Positions 34,694 through 45,845 of a stretch of 64,000 bases of DNA are shown in pieces. The notes under the pieces were generated by a model. The model had not been told where the DNA came from. It did not search any database and saw only the letters and a list, made by a program, of their open reading frames with translations. This stretch comes from Margaritispora aquatica (lineage: Eukaryota; Ascomycota; Leotiomycetes; Helotiales; Discinellaceae): positions 62,001-126,000 of the forward strand of contig VJWN01000003.1 in assembly GCA_007644065.1 (NCBI GenBank), in the 5' to 3' direction. The number at the start of each line of letters is the position of its first letter. Position 1 is the first letter of the stretch. The translations under genes were made by a program, and so were the position numbers.

Positions 34694-35086
34694 AACTACA
34701 ATATCTACTGGAGACACCCAGATATCAATGAAAAATATTCATTTCACTCCAGTAGCTATTCATTTCCTAATTATTTCACGGGAAAGCTGTCAAAAAAGGT
34801 TGGTATATAAGTCCATTGGTCAAAAACAATTTCATAAGTCACGTTTTACTTAAAATGACAAGATGCCAATAAAATGTGTTCTACTTTAACTCAAACAAAC
34901 TCCCACCGCGTAACACACAGCCTTGATACGGGACGTTAACTGAAAGATAAATCAGGTCATCGATGCTATTGTACCGAATCCACGTTTATTCAATTCCTAC
35001 TTCAACAAGTGCTCTTTTCGACCAACAGTAAGTTCAAACAGCGATTAAGACATTCATATCACTTGTCTTGGGCCTGTGTATGTCTG
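34694..35086. other. Intergenic region between convergent orphan genes A and B
   Basis: 393 bp of AT-rich 3' flanks with nothing recognised. Confidence 0.4.
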
Positions 35087-37268
35087 TTAGCTAGATTTAC
35101 ACACATGATATAGCTTGTATTGACCTACCTTTGATGTATTAACAAGATCAGTATATTCGGAGGGAGCATCCAGTAATTTTCCTACCAAGAATGCATGCCT
35201 TCTCTGCTCTCCACTCAACCTTGACAACCGCTCACCGTGCATATCTTGGGCATAAAGTGCCCAGTATCTAAGCGCTAGCCACTGAGCATCTACTGATAAT
35301 TCAAGAATCTCTTTGGCCCTGTTGCTTTGTCGCATCCAAGCACCTTTGGCAATAACAGCTGCAAGATTGTTTAGCCAATAGAACTTGGATAGTCCAGCGT
35401 CAATTTCTTGGGCTTCCTTGGTCTTATGTCTGAGGCATTTTGCTTGATCGTCCCATGCGATATTGTTCTTTTCGTCGAATTTTTCACTGTTTCTCTTAAG
35501 AGTGAAGATTTTATGGATATGCCCTGAAAATGCTCGAGCTTTCCACAGGGCTATTCTTAAGATCTTTTGGTTTCCGGGGATACCTGCTTCTGATTCGTGG
35601 TGTGACCTGATTTCTAGAAACAATTCTTTACCATCTTTTCCCCGAATCCTGTAAACTGTGTTAGATATGTCTCTAAAGAATAGTACATAACGCTTACTCA
35701 TTTTGGTAAGTACTAAGGTCTATGGTAGTCGGAGCCAAGTTTGCAGGTATTCCACTCGTTCTCACAGTAAGGATTGATTTGACAGGTTCGCGTTGTCTAT
35801 TCCACCCACTGCTTGTTAGTGCGCCATCGATGAAAAGGTCCCCAAAATGAGCCCTCCTGCTCCTGTCAATAGCATTTGATCCTCTTGGCTCATTTTGGTG
35901 CCGAGGCACAGCTGGTCGTAGGTCCGAGGACAGCTTCGCTCTCAACAATATCTCTTTCAACAACGAATCGGGCGCCAAGGACGATGCATGAGTTCCAAGA
36001 ACTGTCGGCGTTGACTCGTCTAAAAGTTGAACCGGTACTCGAGAGGGATGCGTTGATGGACCAGTACCACGATCCACGAACTCGGACTCTTTGTCGCTCC
36101 CATGATTTGACGTTTTACTGTTCTTAGATAGGCCATGAACAACGGGTTCGAGCTGTGTGGTCCCTTGGCCTTCTGCTTCTATCCCCAGCTGCGTCGACAA
36201 GTCTAGCTTTGGAGGATCAAGATCCTCTATCTCTAGGAGCTCTTGAGGGCTAAGGAGCGAGTGATGCTGAGAATTCAGAAGCGCCGCAAAGTTTCTAGTA
36301 TCTTTGCGCAGATCTGCACTGATTTTGGCTCTTTCGGGTTCCTTGCTCACATTAGAATCTCGCCAGTCTTCCATTACAGAAATCCACGCGTCATTTGGCA
36401 TCTGAATGGTACTACCAGGATGCAATTCCGCGTCTATTCTGCTCATCAACTCATCCCAGTATAAAAAGGGCGTTTCAATCAATGGTGCTCGATCTCCGAA
36501 TACCCTGATTGTTTGAGAGATGCCCGGATACCATACGATCTCGTCCTTAACATCTCAATCCGTGATCAGATATTTTGCTCCCATTGACATATCAATTATG
36601 CTTGAGGCTCTTCTGACCTCTGCGAGAGGAAACTTGATTTGCGGTGTCTGATCAGGGTCGTGACGTGACAGGCACGGAACTTCCTTGCGTCTGAATATGT
36701 AAATTGAGGCGAAAGTGTTGGGAGCTTTGGCGACTGCAACTTTTGCCAAAGGTACATTGACAATAGGACCGGTTGTACTGGTATCTCCATTAACTTCGGA
36801 TCTAATTTCCTGCTTGCTATCGGACCTCCCCTTGGTATCAATTTCTTGTACATGTGCAGATGAACTGTGAGTTCTTTTATTGTCATGCTTTGCGACAATC
36901 TCTCCAGAAAGTCTTCTTTTTGCGATTTTAGGACTGGTATTTGATGGTTCAGATTGTGTTTTCCTTTTGCCGTTGGCTCTCTGTTTCTTTTTGATCTTTT
37001 GTTGGTCATCTTGGAGATGTGGCTGCTCTGATTGCAAGGCATCATTATCCTGCTTGCTTCGAAACTGAGTAGATTTCCCCGTAATGCCTTGTTCCAAGCT
37101 GTGTACTGTATGACTGATTGCTTGAAGCTGCTGAATGTGATCTTGCATATATTCTCTACCACCCGCAGCGAATTTTTCAAGTCCTGCGATAATGTTGGAG
37201 ACTTCATCTCGAATCTGCTGCTGCAATTGATCTCCCCCATGGAAGCCATGTGCAGCAGGTTTGACCAT
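35087..37268 (-). pseudogene. Unrecognised large nuclear-looking protein gene with an in-frame TGA (orphan gene B)
   Basis: ATG at 37268, exon 1 to 35698, a 49-nt GT-AG intron, exon 2 at 35648-35087. The frame is continuous over 710 codons but for one TGA at 36557-36555, preceded by MSMGAKYLITD and followed by DVKDEIVWYPGISQTIRVFG. No GT-AG intron can remove it and keep frame. Residues 10-60 look coiled-coil (QLQQQIRDEVSNIIAGLEKF), followed by Lys-rich possible nuclear signals (KIKKKQRANGKRK, KIAKRRL). The C-terminal 180 residues look globular (WDDQAKCLRHKTKEAQEID, YWALYAQDMHGERLSRL). If translation stops at the TGA the product is 237 aa. It is divergent from orphan gene C, 350 bp apart. I do not recognise a family. 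Confidence 0.5.
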
Positions 37269-37618
37269 AGTGATCGGCTCCAACAGGAGGTCTGCAAAGG
37301 CAGACAATAACAGGATATAAAACTCTGAGCTAATGGAGTGTTTTGGGTGTCAGTCGCGAACGTCAAGCAGCTACTTCGTCCGATCAAAACAAAGCAAGGC
37401 TTCAATTTGGGCTCCTCCTCGCTTAGACATCTAGCCTCGCTTAAACATCCCCCACCAGTCAGTCAGGCTGTCCTCGAAAAATTATTTGGCCATCCAAGTT
37501 TATTTGTGTCGCGCCAACAACATCTCATTTCTTGTAATTTCTTTAGCTCTGCTAATAGCATTTCTCTCGCTCAACCGCAATTTCTGCTAGAAATAGAGGA
37601 TATTACGACGTACCCGAC
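37269..37618. promoter_or_regulatory. Divergent promoter between orphan genes B and C
   Basis: 350 bp shared upstream region, suggesting the two genes may be co-expressed. No specific site is recognised. Confidence 0.4.
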
Positions 37619-39117
37619 ATGGACAGGTTTCGATATGAAAATGACCTGCGACAATATCTGCTAGACGATATCGAAGAAGCTACCGATCTACACCACATTG
37701 CGGACGACTTTGTGGAAATTGCACGACACTCGTCCCTCTCGCGCCTCCAAGATATTAAGCACTTAATTCAAGGAATACGCCGATATGCGGCTGACGAAAT
37801 TTATGCGATTCGCAGAGCACGGGATGAAGAGGAAAGGAACATCGTCAGGAGAGATCGTGCGGGTACAATTGCGCAGCGTAGAAACAGAGAGAGCAACTGG
37901 GATACCGAGGGTCTGGCACTGGGGAAACAAGACGCTACGCGTATTGCCAGAGAGGGATATCAGGGAGGACAGAATGTGATCAGACAAGGAGGAAACCGAT
38001 TTGAACAAGCACTTCGAAATGCTCCAAAACTTATCTCTGCAAAGGATTGTTACTCATCTCTTGATTCGGCACCTACGCAATCCTTCCTAGGCAACAATGA
38101 GAAAGCCTGTACAGAGTTCAATGATGCGCAGCACGATGGAGAGAATTTATCACCAGCCACTGATATCCGACTTGGAGATAGACAAGAATCTATTCTTTCA
38201 ACATTGGAATTTGATTCTCTAAACATCCAGGAAACTACCGCTATAGACACACCTACAGGATTGCGTAAGAATCAAAACAAAATCCCACTTGGCTCCAGAG
38301 TTGTGGCAAAGCGGGGCGCGGAAGCTCTAGAAGAGTACTCTCAGCAATCTCGAGTTGGAGATTTCGAAGCTGCTGATACTGAAATCGGCCCTGTGTTTGA
38401 GTATCGCGTATCACCTCGCCTCTCAATGGTCAAGGAGCTTATGGCAGCTCCTCTACATGCAGTTCAAAATCCATTTATGAATCTAACTCCTCAACCCACG
38501 CGTGTTCAAAATACTGATTTCCAAACCGATGGCGGTTGGCATAGTGTTTCAAAGCCACCCACAAGACCTGGCAAATGGCAAAGACGTAGCAATGGCACTG
38601 GGACGCGCGTAATGCGAAGAGATCAAGAAGACCATTTAGCCAGGCAAGCTGAACATATGGCAGGGTTGGAGGATTTCCCGGAACCAATAAATAGACTGGG
38701 CATGGTAAATGGAACACATCCAACAGGATCAGCAGGGAAGCGCAAGGTCGACGATATGACCAGAGATGTGTATGAGGGTTGTGAAGAGATGGCAGACGTG
38801 AAAACTGCTAAAGCTACCGGGATTTCGAAGTAAGTATTAATATAAGGTTCATCACATATATGAATCATTCTAACTTATTTTCCAGCCCAAATTCGGGCTT
38901 AAATACCGATGTCTACATGAACAAAGGGTATATCACGGAAGGCCACAACGAGGATATGTGGGGCATCATGGATATGGGCAGCAACAGAGACTCAGCTGCA
39001 GATGTAGATATGGACCAAGCGTTCAACGTGAGGAGGATGGCTCATAATCGAGTGCCTGACGGGGCACATCTGATCAATCTCCACATGGTTTCTGCTTGCA
39101 AAGTTGGTATGAGTTAG
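37619..39117 (+). CDS. Unrecognised hydrophilic protein (orphan gene C)
   Basis: Two exons, 37619-38829 and 38886-39117, with a GT-AG intron in phase 2 (480 aa), no internal stop. The first 90 residues are strongly helical and charged (MDRFRYENDLRQYLLDDIEE, then DIKHLIQGIRRYAADEIYAI and RRARDEEERNIVRRDRAG), probably a coiled coil. The middle is low complexity and polar. A conserved-looking Trp patch (QTDGGWHSVSKPPTRPGKWQ) and a basic GKRKVDD precede the intron; exon 2 is Met/Asp rich. No signal peptide or membrane segment. Its architecture (N-terminal coiled coil, polar middle, basic patches) resembles gene B in layout but not in readable sequence. Function unknown. Confidence 0.62.
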
Positions 39118-40247
39118 CATAGATAGCAGCAGAATACAGTTCCTCCCCTCTGTAGGCTGAAAATATCACCATGATATTGTAAACTTGCTAGCGTCTCTAT
39201 ACAGTTTATTTCTGAAGGTAAATTGAATCTCTTTAAATGGAGTTTGTATTTATTTTAAATACTCTAAGCTACTGTAGTGTATTTATCAACCCTCAGCCAG
39301 GGCTGGGTGGTATTACTTCATCACATGAATAATAAAACCCACTTTTATTGATAGAAATACTTCTGAAAAGATTTAGCGACATTTTCATGATATTTTAATA
39401 CCAATCTAACTACGAAGGAAACATTAGTTAAAATCTAGCACAATGGGCAGATGACAGTATGCAACAGCTATCTGACACATTCACTTATGAGGTCATGCGC
39501 TTCATTCTTATAGCGAGATGCTAAATTGTAACAAATACTGAACCCACAAATTTTTCCAATGCGAAAGATACGTAGGAGAACCTTGTGAATGGCAATAGAT
39601 AAACCTACCTACTCTTGGGAAGCTTAGCATCTCGGTTAATTGCACCAAGCCCCTTTTCAACCGAAGCAATAGACTCATGGTGTATGTCTCGACCTCATTA
39701 TAAGCATACCACAGAGAGCTCTTTGGCAATTCTAAGTGCATTATACGCGTATCAACTTTAGAAAATCTTGCCCGCCATAGTAGATATTGTACATGGCTCT
39801 CTTTCACAACAGAAGGTCAGTCATTAGTTAGTCCTTGCTGGAATTTTCACATCTTTAAAATTTTGATAACATATCTGGAACTACTTCTCTTTACCTACCT
39901 TTAACTATGAGTACATATTGCTATAAGATCGGAGAGTACAACCACTAAGATTGACCAGAAGTCGCTTATTGAATGCTGCGAGCTGCACCAATCACTAGCT
40001 CGTAATGCCTGTCAGTTTTCTAGACCCCAGCAACTCTCGGCAGACTTCTTTGGGACATTGGTCCCCCAGTCTGTGCCTTCAGCGACTTTCAAATAGTAAT
40101 GACAATATTTTGAGGAAATCTGCATCCGTTTTTCATCAACTGAAGTTAATATATGCAATCCTCCATTACTTAAGTCATACACCATCCAAGAAATCCAACC
40201 ACCCCACTTTTGGACATCTCAAAGCGTCCACTTTCTTGACGTATGCT
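39118..40247. other. Intergenic region, one doubtful ORF
   Basis: 1.1 kb. A minus-strand ORF at 39508-39807 has 99 codons without a recognisable motif and is not called. The promoter of the second HET gene lies at the right side. Confidence 0.4.
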
Positions 40248-42041
40248 ATGGCGTCTTCTGTGGAATCCAACTCGCTTGGGTCTATTGACTCGAATGTGGA
40301 AAACATCACACAAGAACAAGAATTCCATAACTCTGAGGAGGGCATCTGGCGTCTCTTACAAGAATCGGAGGCAGAAATCCGAGTGTTGACTCTCCTCCCA
40401 TCCCCAGATCCCGAAGCACCTATCCACGTCGAGCTAAAAATAGTCTCCCTGAAAGACGAATCGCTGAAATATGAGTGCATCTCATACTGCTGGGGTACAC
40501 CCGTAATAATGTCCGAGATCTTCCTCTTCAACAAGCTGTTCGCCTGTCCAGTCAACTTAGTAGCAGCGCTACGCTCGCTCCGTTCTCCCAGCGAAAAACG
40601 CACTCTCTGGGCTGATGCAATATGCATCAACCAGACTAAGGAAGGCCTAGATGAGCGTTCAGAGCAGGTTCAGCATATGGGCGCCATATTCAGCATTGCA
40701 ACACAAGTGATCAGTTGGGTTGGCGAAGCAGATCCATGGACAGCTCTCCTGTTCAATCTTCTTAAAGAAATTGACGCCAGAGGAGAGACTACACTGGAAT
40801 ACGCTGCAGCTGGCCATCCGGGAGCGAAGGATGATTTGGTATTGTTCGCAACTATCGTCAAACTCCTCTGGATGCCCTACTTCACACGTCTATGGATGGC
40901 ACAGGAACTGTCTCTAGCGAAACATGTCGAGATTCGATGGGGTTCCGAGTCGATCCCACTCGAGGCTTTCACGCAATCAATCATGAAAGTTGGACATGCA
41001 GAGAATCTATACCGAAAGGCGAATATGGTTGTAGGTCCGAAGAGAACAGATCCCATCTTAAACGTCTTTCAGTATACCTCTCTATACACCCCGTTCCTGC
41101 TATTTCGCCAATCTGGCCCCACCGCCGACGCGATCGCAATCTCACGACGGCTGAATTGCTACGATCCGAAGGACAAGGTGTACGGTGTCCTCGCGTTGAC
41201 GTTCTTGAAAATCAATGTCGACTACCGCAAGGAGACAGAGTATGTCTATCGCGAAGCAGCTATTGCGAGGATCGTCGCTAGCGAGTCTCTTGACGTCTTC
41301 TTTTACGCTTGGGATCCGAAAACTCTTGGAAAGGCCTCGCTTGGTTCCTCGTGGGTCACGAACTGGGAGGTGACGGACTTGGACCTATTGCTACAACATA
41401 CCTTAGTCAGGTCAACGGCGCAGAAATTCAGTGCTTCTGGCACGTTGAAGCCCAAGATACATGCGATCCCGTCGTCGAGAGCTTGCTATTTACAAGCAAT
41501 TCGAGTTGATGTCCTAGCCAAGACTGGAGAAGCATGGCTTGGGCCCCAATTTGGACGAGAGGACTGGCCAAGTGTCGTGCAGCAGCAAACCAGACATTGG
41601 AAGACGTTTTTGGATACCACTGATGATGTTTGGTGGAGAGTCATGCTACATGATTTATTCCGAATAAGCGACAACAACGGCAAGACTGAAAGACGGTTGG
41701 AGTCTTTCGACTACGCACAGTTTGAGCATGAGAGGCTCATCTCGCCAGAAATAGTGGATCCGAAGGAAATGTGGGCTATTCTTGGCCATATCAGGCAACC
41801 TCTTAACATGAAACCTTGCATCACGACTTCGGGATTGCGTGGGCAGGTTCCAGCGACGACAGAACCTAGTGATGTTGTTTTTGTCCTTCTTGGTAGTGAG
41901 CTGCCTTGGGTATTGCGGCCACATACAGAGGAGGGTGAAGGGGGGTTCAAACTGGTCGGTCCTTGCTATGTTAATGGTATTATGGATGGAGAGGCGATTT
42001 CTAAAGCAGCTAAATCGCTTGAACAGATCAAGTTATATTAG
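40248..42041 (+). CDS. HET-domain (heterokaryon incompatibility) protein, complete
   Basis: Single exon; ATG at 40248 gives 597 aa. The frame is open upstream to 40005, but those 81 codons look like untranslated sequence. The HET domain begins near residue 60: KYECISYCWGTPV, then LVAALRSLRSPSEKRTLWAD and AICINQTKEGLDERSEQVQH, ATQVISWVGEADPWTALLF, FTRLWMAQELSLAKHVEIRW. The second HET-family block is present: NCYDPKDKVYGVLALT with NVDYRKETEYVYREAAIARI, and the C-terminal block EPSDVVFVLLGSELPWVLRP. It is typical in length and intact. Such proteins act in vegetative incompatibility or other programmed-death responses; the partner is not visible here. It differs clearly from the HET gene at 25 kb, so it is not a recent tandem copy. 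Confidence 0.88.
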   Translation: MASSVESNSLGSIDSNVENITQEQEFHNSEEGIWRLLQESEAEIRVLTLLPSPDPEAPIHVELKIVSLKDESLKYECISYCWGTPVIMSEIFLFNKLFACPVNLVAALRSLRSPSEKRTLWADAICINQTKEGLDERSEQVQHMGAIFSIATQVISWVGEADPWTALLFNLLKEIDARGETTLEYAAAGHPGAKDDLVLFATIVKLLWMPYFTRLWMAQELSLAKHVEIRWGSESIPLEAFTQSIMKVGHAENLYRKANMVVGPKRTDPILNVFQYTSLYTPFLLFRQSGPTADAIAISRRLNCYDPKDKVYGVLALTFLKINVDYRKETEYVYREAAIARIVASESLDVFFYAWDPKTLGKASLGSSWVTNWEVTDLDLLLQHTLVRSTAQKFSASGTLKPKIHAIPSSRACYLQAIRVDVLAKTGEAWLGPQFGREDWPSVVQQQTRHWKTFLDTTDDVWWRVMLHDLFRISDNNGKTERRLESFDYAQFEHERLISPEIVDPKEMWAILGHIRQPLNMKPCITTSGLRGQVPATTEPSDVVFVLLGSELPWVLRPHTEEGEGGFKLVGPCYVNGIMDGEAISKAAKSLEQIKLY

Positions 42042-43053
42042 AATTCAATGTTATATATTCCGCAATATATATTGACCATTTACCCTCTAAATTCATCAAC
42101 GCGGGATGAAAGAGGTCATGGCTCGCAAGTTTGAAAGCAGGCTAGACAACACCATCCGCTCTTCTTTTCGAATACTAGTTTCACTCGCTTGATTCAATTT
42201 GAACGGACCAAATACGCTCTAGAAAAATCTCTCATCTAATAATAGTTCCTCTGTTGCTTGATATTCGACACCAAACCATATGAGAACGACCTCGACCTCG
42301 ACTTAGACCTCAATCTGCATATTGCAGCCACCCAGCTCTCCACGACGTGCCACCTATGGAGATGGGTAATGACGCATTTGTATGCATGGCGACAGATCTT
42401 CATTGACATGGTGAGATCACTTCCCATGATTCAACATGTGAAAACTGAGAGTAGTAATAAAAATAACTGTGACGGCTGCTGCTGCTTCGTAAAAGACTAT
42501 TTATGACCGCTTCTGGTAGATTGGCACAAAGCCAATAAGAGATAGAGTATAGAGTCTAAGTTTGAGCACAAAATTCGGTTCTTATTGGTGAGAGTGACTG
42601 TATGACAAAAGATGGAGATACCTTGCTGCAGCAGATATCACGAAGGTACCTCTCGCCACGACAGGTAATGATGGCACTTTCTCATCGACAACAATTTGGG
42701 CATAGGGGCTCACGTTATTTCCCACATGAGGTCAATACCTGAACAGTAACATCAAAGTAATACATCGCCCCTTGCACCGACACTGATTTAAAATCTTGGA
42801 TTATATCGCCCGTCAACATAACAAACAAAAAAGAGAAATCACCGCTTCAGAACCCTCAAATGCAGCGTGTTCGATTGGATTGGAAAGCAAGGGTATCAAC
42901 CAACGCATCCATTCCCATCATCAGAATTCTCCATATACCGCATCAACTCATGGGTCTATCATACAAACATACATACACATGATTGCACGCGCGAAGAAAT
43001 GAAAAACATTATTGCCCTGCACCAGGCCCTCTCCTTAGCATGACCTCAGATCT
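42042..43053. other. Intergenic region between convergent genes
   Basis: About 1 kb; a plus-strand ORF at 42796-43002 and others have no motif. Nothing recognised. Confidence 0.4.
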
Positions 43054-45845
43054 CTAATCATCCATAGCTCGATCTGTCAAGCTAACACCCATCCTCCCAC
43101 CTGACACACCATCGATGCTAGCAACACTGTCTCGCTTGCTCTGATCGGTGCTCATCCTGTTGATACCGATTGGCTTTCGGCCAGCAAATCTCCCACCTGC
43201 TGCTGGAGCCGATCTGCCCAAGCTATTTCTCTTCTCAATACCAACCTCACCCATCATATGGTCATCCATACCAGGCATATATGTTGCGCTCGTCTGAGGG
43301 GCGGATTCTGGCGATGTGGAACCGTTGGTGGCAGGTTGCAGGGGTACACTAACAATTGGCTCCGACGCAACGACAGGCGAGGCATCCTTTGGAACCTCAA
43401 GACTCTGTCGTACACCTGGGGCTCCACCACCACCTCGTGGGCTTCTTACATGGTCTGTGTTGGCAGGCGGTGATGTCTGAATGGGGAATCGAGTCTCAGG
43501 ACCTCCTGAGCTGCGGTCTCTTCGATGTCCACGAGGTGAAGGGGCTGGACTGGGTGCTCTGCTACGAGATCCACCACCTGCTGCAAGGATTGCTCGGGTT
43601 CTTGCTTCCATATTTGCTTTCCGGTTGCTCTCATCCGTACTAATAGCTCGTGGTCTAGTATCAACGCTCATACTGTGGGACAGTGATGAATTGCGCTTCA
43701 GCTCAGAGAATATGGCAACTTTATGTGCGAAAAGATCTCTAATCAAGCGATAAGAATACCTCTCCTCCATTGTCATAGAAGTCTCAGTTCTAGGTCGCAG
43801 CACGCAGGGTGCTAGTGCCGTCGCCAATGCAGCCACATAATTTTCGTCTGCTGATGTGAGTTCAATAAGTCTGGTAAAGTGCGTCATTAATGCATCGAGA
43901 GTTGCAATGTTGGCTAACCGCAACTGCGTAAGGGTATTTTGGAGAACAGAAATGCGAGCCGAATCCGTGGATTCAGATGCTGGGGTAGAGTAGATGGTCT
44001 TCATAATTTCGTATACGTGAGATGAGACTAAGGAATCTGAAAGAAGTTAGCATCGTTGTAAAGAGTGAATCTTGCCAGCATACCTGGAAGTTCTAGCAAG
44101 TAAAGTTTCAAGACACTTGCGACAATTGGTATCTCGTAAGGCTCCAATGCCTCAATGCTGAATGCCTTTCCAGTGTTGAGGATCTCTCGTACTCTGTGAG
44201 TTTGGTGGAGAGGAACATCGACCAACCAAACACTTCGTCTTGCCTCATCACCCTCTAAATCAGGATATCTGTTATCGAGGAATGTCAAGATTGTCGTGAT
44301 CAAAGCTGGAACACGCTTGCGATCCGCCCGCGCTCGTGCCTCAAGATCAACACCAAATGTCTGCTCATCAGCCGAGTTGTAGTAGTTCTCATACACGACC
44401 ACCTTAGGGACGAAGCCACCAGTACGGTAGTTCTCCAGCAAATATCTGAGATCTCCTAGAGGCTGGACCGTCTCTTGATAAAGCATCATCTTATCCACAG
44501 TTGACTGCAAGCTTGGAATGACATTGCTAATGGTCCCTGAGAAATCAAGGATAATTGTCTTGATAGCCTTTAGCCTGTCAAGTTCACATCTTTCCAAGTA
44601 TCTGAGATGTTCAATAATAGCCTCCTCCAATTGGCATCGAAGAAGATCCAGTTTGCGAATTCCAGCCTTATATCTTTCATCAGCCTCTGATGCCTCTCTT
44701 CGAAGACGATCACCGGGAGTTTCGTTCGGGTGTTGGGTGTTCAAAGGGTTCCATCCAGCTAGGTAATCTCCAACACTTCCAACGATGGGGGATTCTGCAG
44801 TCTCGGAACCAGTAGCCATTGAAAAGGTCCTGCCAAGTGCAAGTTTCTTTTCGGGAATTCCTGTCCATTGGAATGCTTTTGGCTTCCATTGGTAATTCAT
44901 CTTCGAGCTGTTCGCAAATACGCTTCCGACATTTCCAATCAGTCGCAAGAAGCCGTGGGTGATCAAATCCTGACCGATGCGCTCGGCATGGCTGACGCTG
45001 GTTGCACCCATATTTCGTTGGAAATATTCGACAATGTCCGCTCCACTTGTGGTATTTTGATATGTTCCAAGAATGGGCACCTTCGTCTCTCCTAGCTTGA
45101 CAGTGTTGAGAATATGGGCGAGAATCTTCTTCACTTGCTCTGCCTGGTAGATCTCGTCACCGATTTCCAGTTGCTCCTCGTCTTCCTCTTCCTCCTTATC
45201 TGGGACTTTGATCTCTGGGATCTTGGGCTTTGGGCTGGTCTCCGGATCCTGGAATGCTAGTTTGTTCTCCTCCTCGATATCTTCTACCAGGCGGCATTTA
45301 TTAAAATAATGACTTCGAAGCTTCTTAACTGCCTCTGCCTGTTTGTCATGCAGTTTTATCCGGGCTTGCAAATCGTCCTGTGAATTCTGTACTCTTGATT
45401 CGTGAGCATCACACCATCTTGTGAACGGTGCTACGACCAAATCTCGAATGCTTTGTGCAATCTTGCGATGGTTCTTTGCTGCCTCCTCCATCTCTGTCCG
45501 TACACCATCATATGCCTATTATCTGTCAGCTACTAAGTCTCCTTGCAACAGGCTCTCGTTCCAACCTTCTTGACGCTGGCTCCATCATCGCGGGAGAAAC
45601 CTCCGGCGATCTTATCTGTTGCAGATCCAATTTCTCCCAACTTTAATCCGTAGACATCTTCTGCCTCTGCTCGCATTCGCGCAATCATAAGCATCTGTTG
45701 ATTTTCCTGTACACCTTGTTGAAGCTTGCCAAAGAGGACGCCGAGGCCTGGTATATTGTTAGTGCATGCTGACCAGCCTGTCCATTTTGGTCTTCTCACC
45801 TCCAGCATAGTCTCCAGACCAGAAGGAATCTGCAAAGCCAGGCAT
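43054..45845 (-). CDS. RGD2: RhoGAP with FCH/F-BAR and DEP domains (Rgd2-like)
   Basis: Exons 45845-45800, 45747-45566, 45515-44084, 44036-43054 (880 aa). F-BAR start: MPGFADSFWSGDYAGGLGVL, GKLQQGVQENQQML, ARMRAEAEDVYGLKLGEI, GGFSRDDGASVKK. DEP domain near residues 185-275: KVPILGTYQNTTSGADIVEY, DLITHGFLRLIGNVGSVFAN. The F-BAR half resumes after it (DERYKAGIRKLDLLRCQLEE), the family's interrupted layout. RhoGAP domain near 430-640: FGVDLEARARADRKRVPALI, YEIPIVASVLKLYLLELPDS, DENYVAALATALAPCVLRPR. The C-terminus is low complexity, Pro/Ser/Gly rich. Role: membrane-bound GTPase-activating protein for Cdc42/Rho in polarity and septation. The stretch where the arginine finger normally sits reads SVWLVDVPLHQTHRVREILN, without the usual FR.SG pattern. 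Confidence 0.9.

Noticed and set aside
39508..39807. 99-codon minus-strand ORF between orphan gene C and the HET gene
   Set aside because: No motif, no extension by splicing, composition consistent with chance.
40005..40247. Upstream extension of the second HET protein to 40005
   Set aside because: The extra 81 codons lack HET-family resemblance; the ATG at 40248 gives a normal N-terminus.
43170..43753. Plus-strand ORFs inside the Rgd2-like gene
   Set aside because: They mirror the low-complexity Pro/Ser/Gly C-terminus of the real minus-strand gene.
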